In this document: one piece after another, positions 4,738 through 7,287 of the stretch
How positions within the stretch are numbered: the stretch's first letter is position 1
Layout of the letters: each line of letters starts with the position of its first letter
Assembly: GCA_938044055.1 (NCBI GenBank)
Contig: CALIQO010000482.1
Coordinates: 1-7,287, forward strand
Origin: an uncultured Saprospiraceae bacterium
GTDB lineage: Bacteria > Bacteroidota > Bacteroidia > Chitinophagales > Saprospiraceae
Direction of reading: 5' to 3'
DNA length: 7,287 bases
Translations under genes and position numbers: made by a program
Notes under the pieces: model-generated
What the model was told of the DNA's origin: nothing
The model's input: only the letters and a program-made list of their open reading frames with translations
Database searches by the model: none

Positions 4738-7287
4738 TCAAGCTGTTTTCCTTCTTAATAAAACCCATGCAATCAACAAAAGTAATATCCCCCCTATATA
4801 ATAGTAATAGCGTGCAGAAGAAGTTCTAGAAATTAATGGAGCATCATTGCCTATGAGTGCAAGTCCACCCCAGTAGTAGGGCGACATGAGTTGATCATTA
4901 GCAGTGGCTAAAAACTCCAGCTTGGCAGCACGCAGAGCTACTGACTTCATCATCCCTTCATCTAAAAAGCCATAAAATTTCTCTAGTATCTCAGCAGTAA
5001 CTTTCTCATCCACCTCCCACATTGTCATAACAGTACTTGGTACTCCAGCATAAGAAAATGCGTGAGCCAGTGATAAGGCTCCTTCCCCATTTAAAATTTT
5101 TCCTTGCCCTGTTTTACAAGCAGATAAAATGGCCAAGTCTGCATTCAATTCCTTATTAAATATTTCATATGCATGCAAGTAGCCATCATTATTCCTATCC
5201 TTGGCCATAACCAACCTACTGAATAAAGGTCTTTCATCATCTGTCTCTCCATGTGTGCCGAAGTGTAGAATCGAACATCCTTCTCCTTCTCCGTTGAAAT
5301 TAGATTCAGAAGCATCCATGCGCAAGTACTTCTTCATATCATAAGATTTCAACCCTTCTATCAAATCTAGCATAAATGGCTGCTTGATAAAAGAAAGATA
5401 TGAAGTGTCTAAACCCATTGAATCTTGCATACCGAGGTAGGCTTGCTTGAGTTCGTCATCGAATCCCGGAACATAAGAAATAACGTCATATTTTTTCTTT
5501 GATTCAGAAGCAAGCTTATTCTGTATACTTAGGTGAGAGGCACTATAAGCATATCTCACTTTATGGTTCTGAATTAAGTATTCCCCACCGCTATCTACCA
5601 GAAATTCAAAGTTTAGATAGTACAATTGCTTGTCAGGGATAATTAAAAAATTATGCCCTCCGGCCCTATACTTCTCAGGTACTAAAAGATCGTATAATTC
5701 ATTAAGCTTGCTTTTATCGTCTGCAAGGGTTTTATCAACTCCGTTTTCAAGCAGATCTAAAACCTGCAACGAATCTTCAATTTCTACACTAGCATTCCCG
5801 CTTTTATCTATGGAAAAAATAAACATCTCGTAAGATGTAAAATGGTAGACCAATGCTACTTCATCTTCTTCCAAGACATCCAGAACTTCATCTATGTGAA
5901 TATCCCTAAATTGATTTAAGTCTCTAAAGAATCGAGATCCAGTAGAGATCACCGAATCTCTATATGAAACATACTTGTCATTCCATTTTGATAAATCGGA
6001 TAAGTGCATGACAGCTTCTTGTGTCGATGTAGATTCTAAGTTCTCATAGTACTTTATAGAATCTTTAATCGCATGTACTTTCTCTGCAATCCCACGGTTA
6101 TCACCTCTTAAGTTTTTCGTTTCTTTTTCTATCAGGTTATGAGAATTAACCACCTTAAGAAGAAGAGACTTATATTTCTCAAGCGATAGATAAGCTTCCC
6201 TAATTTCGATTTCATCTGGAGCACCGCTTAACAATATGGTAATATAGTTTCCATATACATGGTCAAGAACAGTACTGAAAGAGGATAGTGAAATGCTTTT
6301 AGATAAGCCGGTGACTCTTTTACCAAAATATTTCTCGAACCTATTAATCCATTGTCTGGCTTTATCTTTGACATCCTCTCCAGCATCTTTCTTTCTTACA
6401 AGCACTGTGAATGCTTTAGACAAAACATATTCAATTCCATCTATAATAGGTATATCTTCTACATCACTCGGATCTAAATCAATCTTATTGAGATACTTAT
6501 TAAGTTCATCAAGTGCCTCATCCAAGGAATCAGACATATAAAGGCTACTCAGTTTAAATTGCATAAAATGACAGTAGGAATCTGAAAATATTTCGACTTT
6601 TTCAAATAGCGATTCTGAACCATTGACGCTGTTGATCAATTCATCTTTGTCTTCTTTCCTTTGGTACATTCTCATTGTCGCCAACGCTAAATTCCTCTCA
6701 GAAAAACCATTTTCGTTTCTCTGATCTTTTAAACCATCTTTAGCTTGATTAAGGATTTCTTCAGCAGCTTCATATTCTTCAATATTCATATATACTTGAG
6801 ACAAAGATTGGTATAAACCTATTCGCTGTCTAGTCATACCTTGATCAAAATGATCAAGCAAGGCTTTGCATTTTATATAATATTCAATGGCAGATTCTAC
6901 GTCATCTAATTCTCGATAAGCATCTGCTATAGTAACATAATCATAATATAAATTACCCGATTGAAGGCCATAGATTTCTTCCTTGATGGCTGCAGATTTC
7001 AAGTTATATTCCAGTGCTAATCTGGACTCCCCTATGTTGCTATATACTTGACCTGTTACCTGAAAAATATAAGCAAGAAATCGATTGCTTCCCGTCTGCA
7101 AGTGATGCTTATAGAAAATCTGTCTTGCTTGTTCATAACAATCTAAGACTTCTGCGTAATCATCTAGGTAGTTATATACGAGTCCTACATCTGTATATCC
7201 TATCCCTACATTAAGATGGTCTTCAGGGTAATTACTTAAAAGGCATTTTTGATTTATGTTGGCGTACTTTAATGCTTCTTTATAGTT
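4738..7287 (-). CDS. TPR-CHAT protease-like protein with C-terminal membrane anchor (5' partial, 849 residues visible)
   Basis: The frame is open from the window edge to TGA at 4740-4738. The only start-like codon near 7101 is a TTG inside a TPR array, so the real start is beyond the window. Visible residues 1 to about 190 hold four or five TPR-like helical pairs, for example the units around VYNYLDDYAEVLDCYEQA, VYSNIGESRLALEYNLKSA and AYRELDDVESAIEYYIKC. A helical region follows. The CHAT domain (caspase-HetF-associated with TPRs) covers about 525-817. It has the His-Gly motif LHFGTHGE (catalytic H679, codon 5253-5251) and LSACKTGQG (catalytic C724, codon 5118-5116), then the typical GEGALSLAHAF and SPYYWGGLALIGN blocks. 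The dyad is intact, so a cysteine protease is likely; substrates are unknown. One hydrophobic helix (about 828-844) is followed by RRKTA. By the positive-inside rule this puts the tail in the cytoplasm and the TPR-CHAT part outside, provided an unseen signal peptide exists. An EF-hand-like loop lies between the catalytic residues. Confidence 0.9.
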   Translation of the reverse strand, partial: NYKEALKYANINQKCLLSNYPEDHLNVGIGYTDVGLVYNYLDDYAEVLDCYEQARQIFYKHHLQTGSNRFLAYIFQVTGQVYSNIGESRLALEYNLKSAAIKEEIYGLQSGNLYYDYVTIADAYRELDDVESAIEYYIKCKALLDHFDQGMTRQRIGLYQSLSQVYMNIEEYEAAEEILNQAKDGLKDQRNENGFSERNLALATMRMYQRKEDKDELINSVNGSESLFEKVEIFSDSYCHFMQFKLSSLYMSDSLDEALDELNKYLNKIDLDPSDVEDIPIIDGIEYVLSKAFTVLVRKKDAGEDVKDKARQWINRFEKYFGKRVTGLSKSISLSSFSTVLDHVYGNYITILLSGAPDEIEIREAYLSLEKYKSLLLKVVNSHNLIEKETKNLRGDNRGIAEKVHAIKDSIKYYENLESTSTQEAVMHLSDLSKWNDKYVSYRDSVISTGSRFFRDLNQFRDIHIDEVLDVLEEDEVALVYHFTSYEMFIFSIDKSGNASVEIEDSLQVLDLLENGVDKTLADDKSKLNELYDLLVPEKYRAGGHNFLIIPDKQLYYLNFEFLVDSGGEYLIQNHKVRYAYSASHLSIQNKLASESKKKYDVISYVPGFDDELKQAYLGMQDSMGLDTSYLSFIKQPFMLDLIEGLKSYDMKKYLRMDASESNFNGEGEGCSILHFGTHGETDDERPLFSRLVMAKDRNNDGYLHAYEIFNKELNADLAILSACKTGQGKILNGEGALSLAHAFSYAGVPSTVMTMWEVDEKVTAEILEKFYGFLDEGMMKSVALRAAKLEFLATANDQLMSPYYWGGLALIGNDAPLISRTSSARYYYYIGGILLLLIAWVLLRRKTA

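Overview
The window is AT-rich. Every convincing gene lies on the minus strand, so transcription runs from the high-coordinate end towards position 1. Several features suggest a Bacteroidota (Bacteroidetes) genome, probably a marine or Cytophagia/Flavobacteriia-type organism: small lipoproteins with a Cys-Ser-Asp start to the mature protein, A-rich leaders without clear Shine-Dalgarno sequences, a TPR-CHAT protein with a C-terminal membrane anchor, and an HD/Pycsar-effector fusion next to a large GAF-like protein. This placement is inferred from protein style, not from a marker gene.

Layout in order of transcription: (1) 7287-4738, the 3' part of a large TPR-CHAT protease-like gene whose true start lies outside the window, ending in a single membrane helix. 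(2) A 214-base intergenic region (4524-4737) with a compact cluster of AGGTT/AACCT half-sites close to the next start codon, a candidate operator. (3) 4523-2145, a 792-residue protein that I place tentatively in a Bacteroidota GAF-like family. (4) 2145-988, a 385-residue protein joining an intact HD phosphohydrolase domain to a Pycsar-effector-type membrane domain. It shares one base with gene 3 (TAATG), so the two are almost certainly translated as a coupled pair. (5, 6) 931-515 and 444-16, two tandem paralogous lipoproteins of 138 and 142 residues with four conserved cysteines in the mature protein.

The most interesting unit is the coupled pair at 988-4523. It has a membrane domain of the kind used as effector in cyclic-pyrimidine (Pycsar) antiphage signalling. 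Here that domain is fused to a potential nucleotide hydrolase and made together with a large possible sensor, and no cyclase is visible in the window. It may be a nucleotide-responsive membrane switch used for stress or defence, or a housekeeping signalling pair. The sequence alone does not decide. The CHAT gene upstream is probably a separate unit, because its predicted topology places the catalytic domain outside the cytoplasm. The lipoproteins downstream are probably envelope proteins of unknown role. I see no RNA gene, CRISPR array, insertion sequence or integrase.
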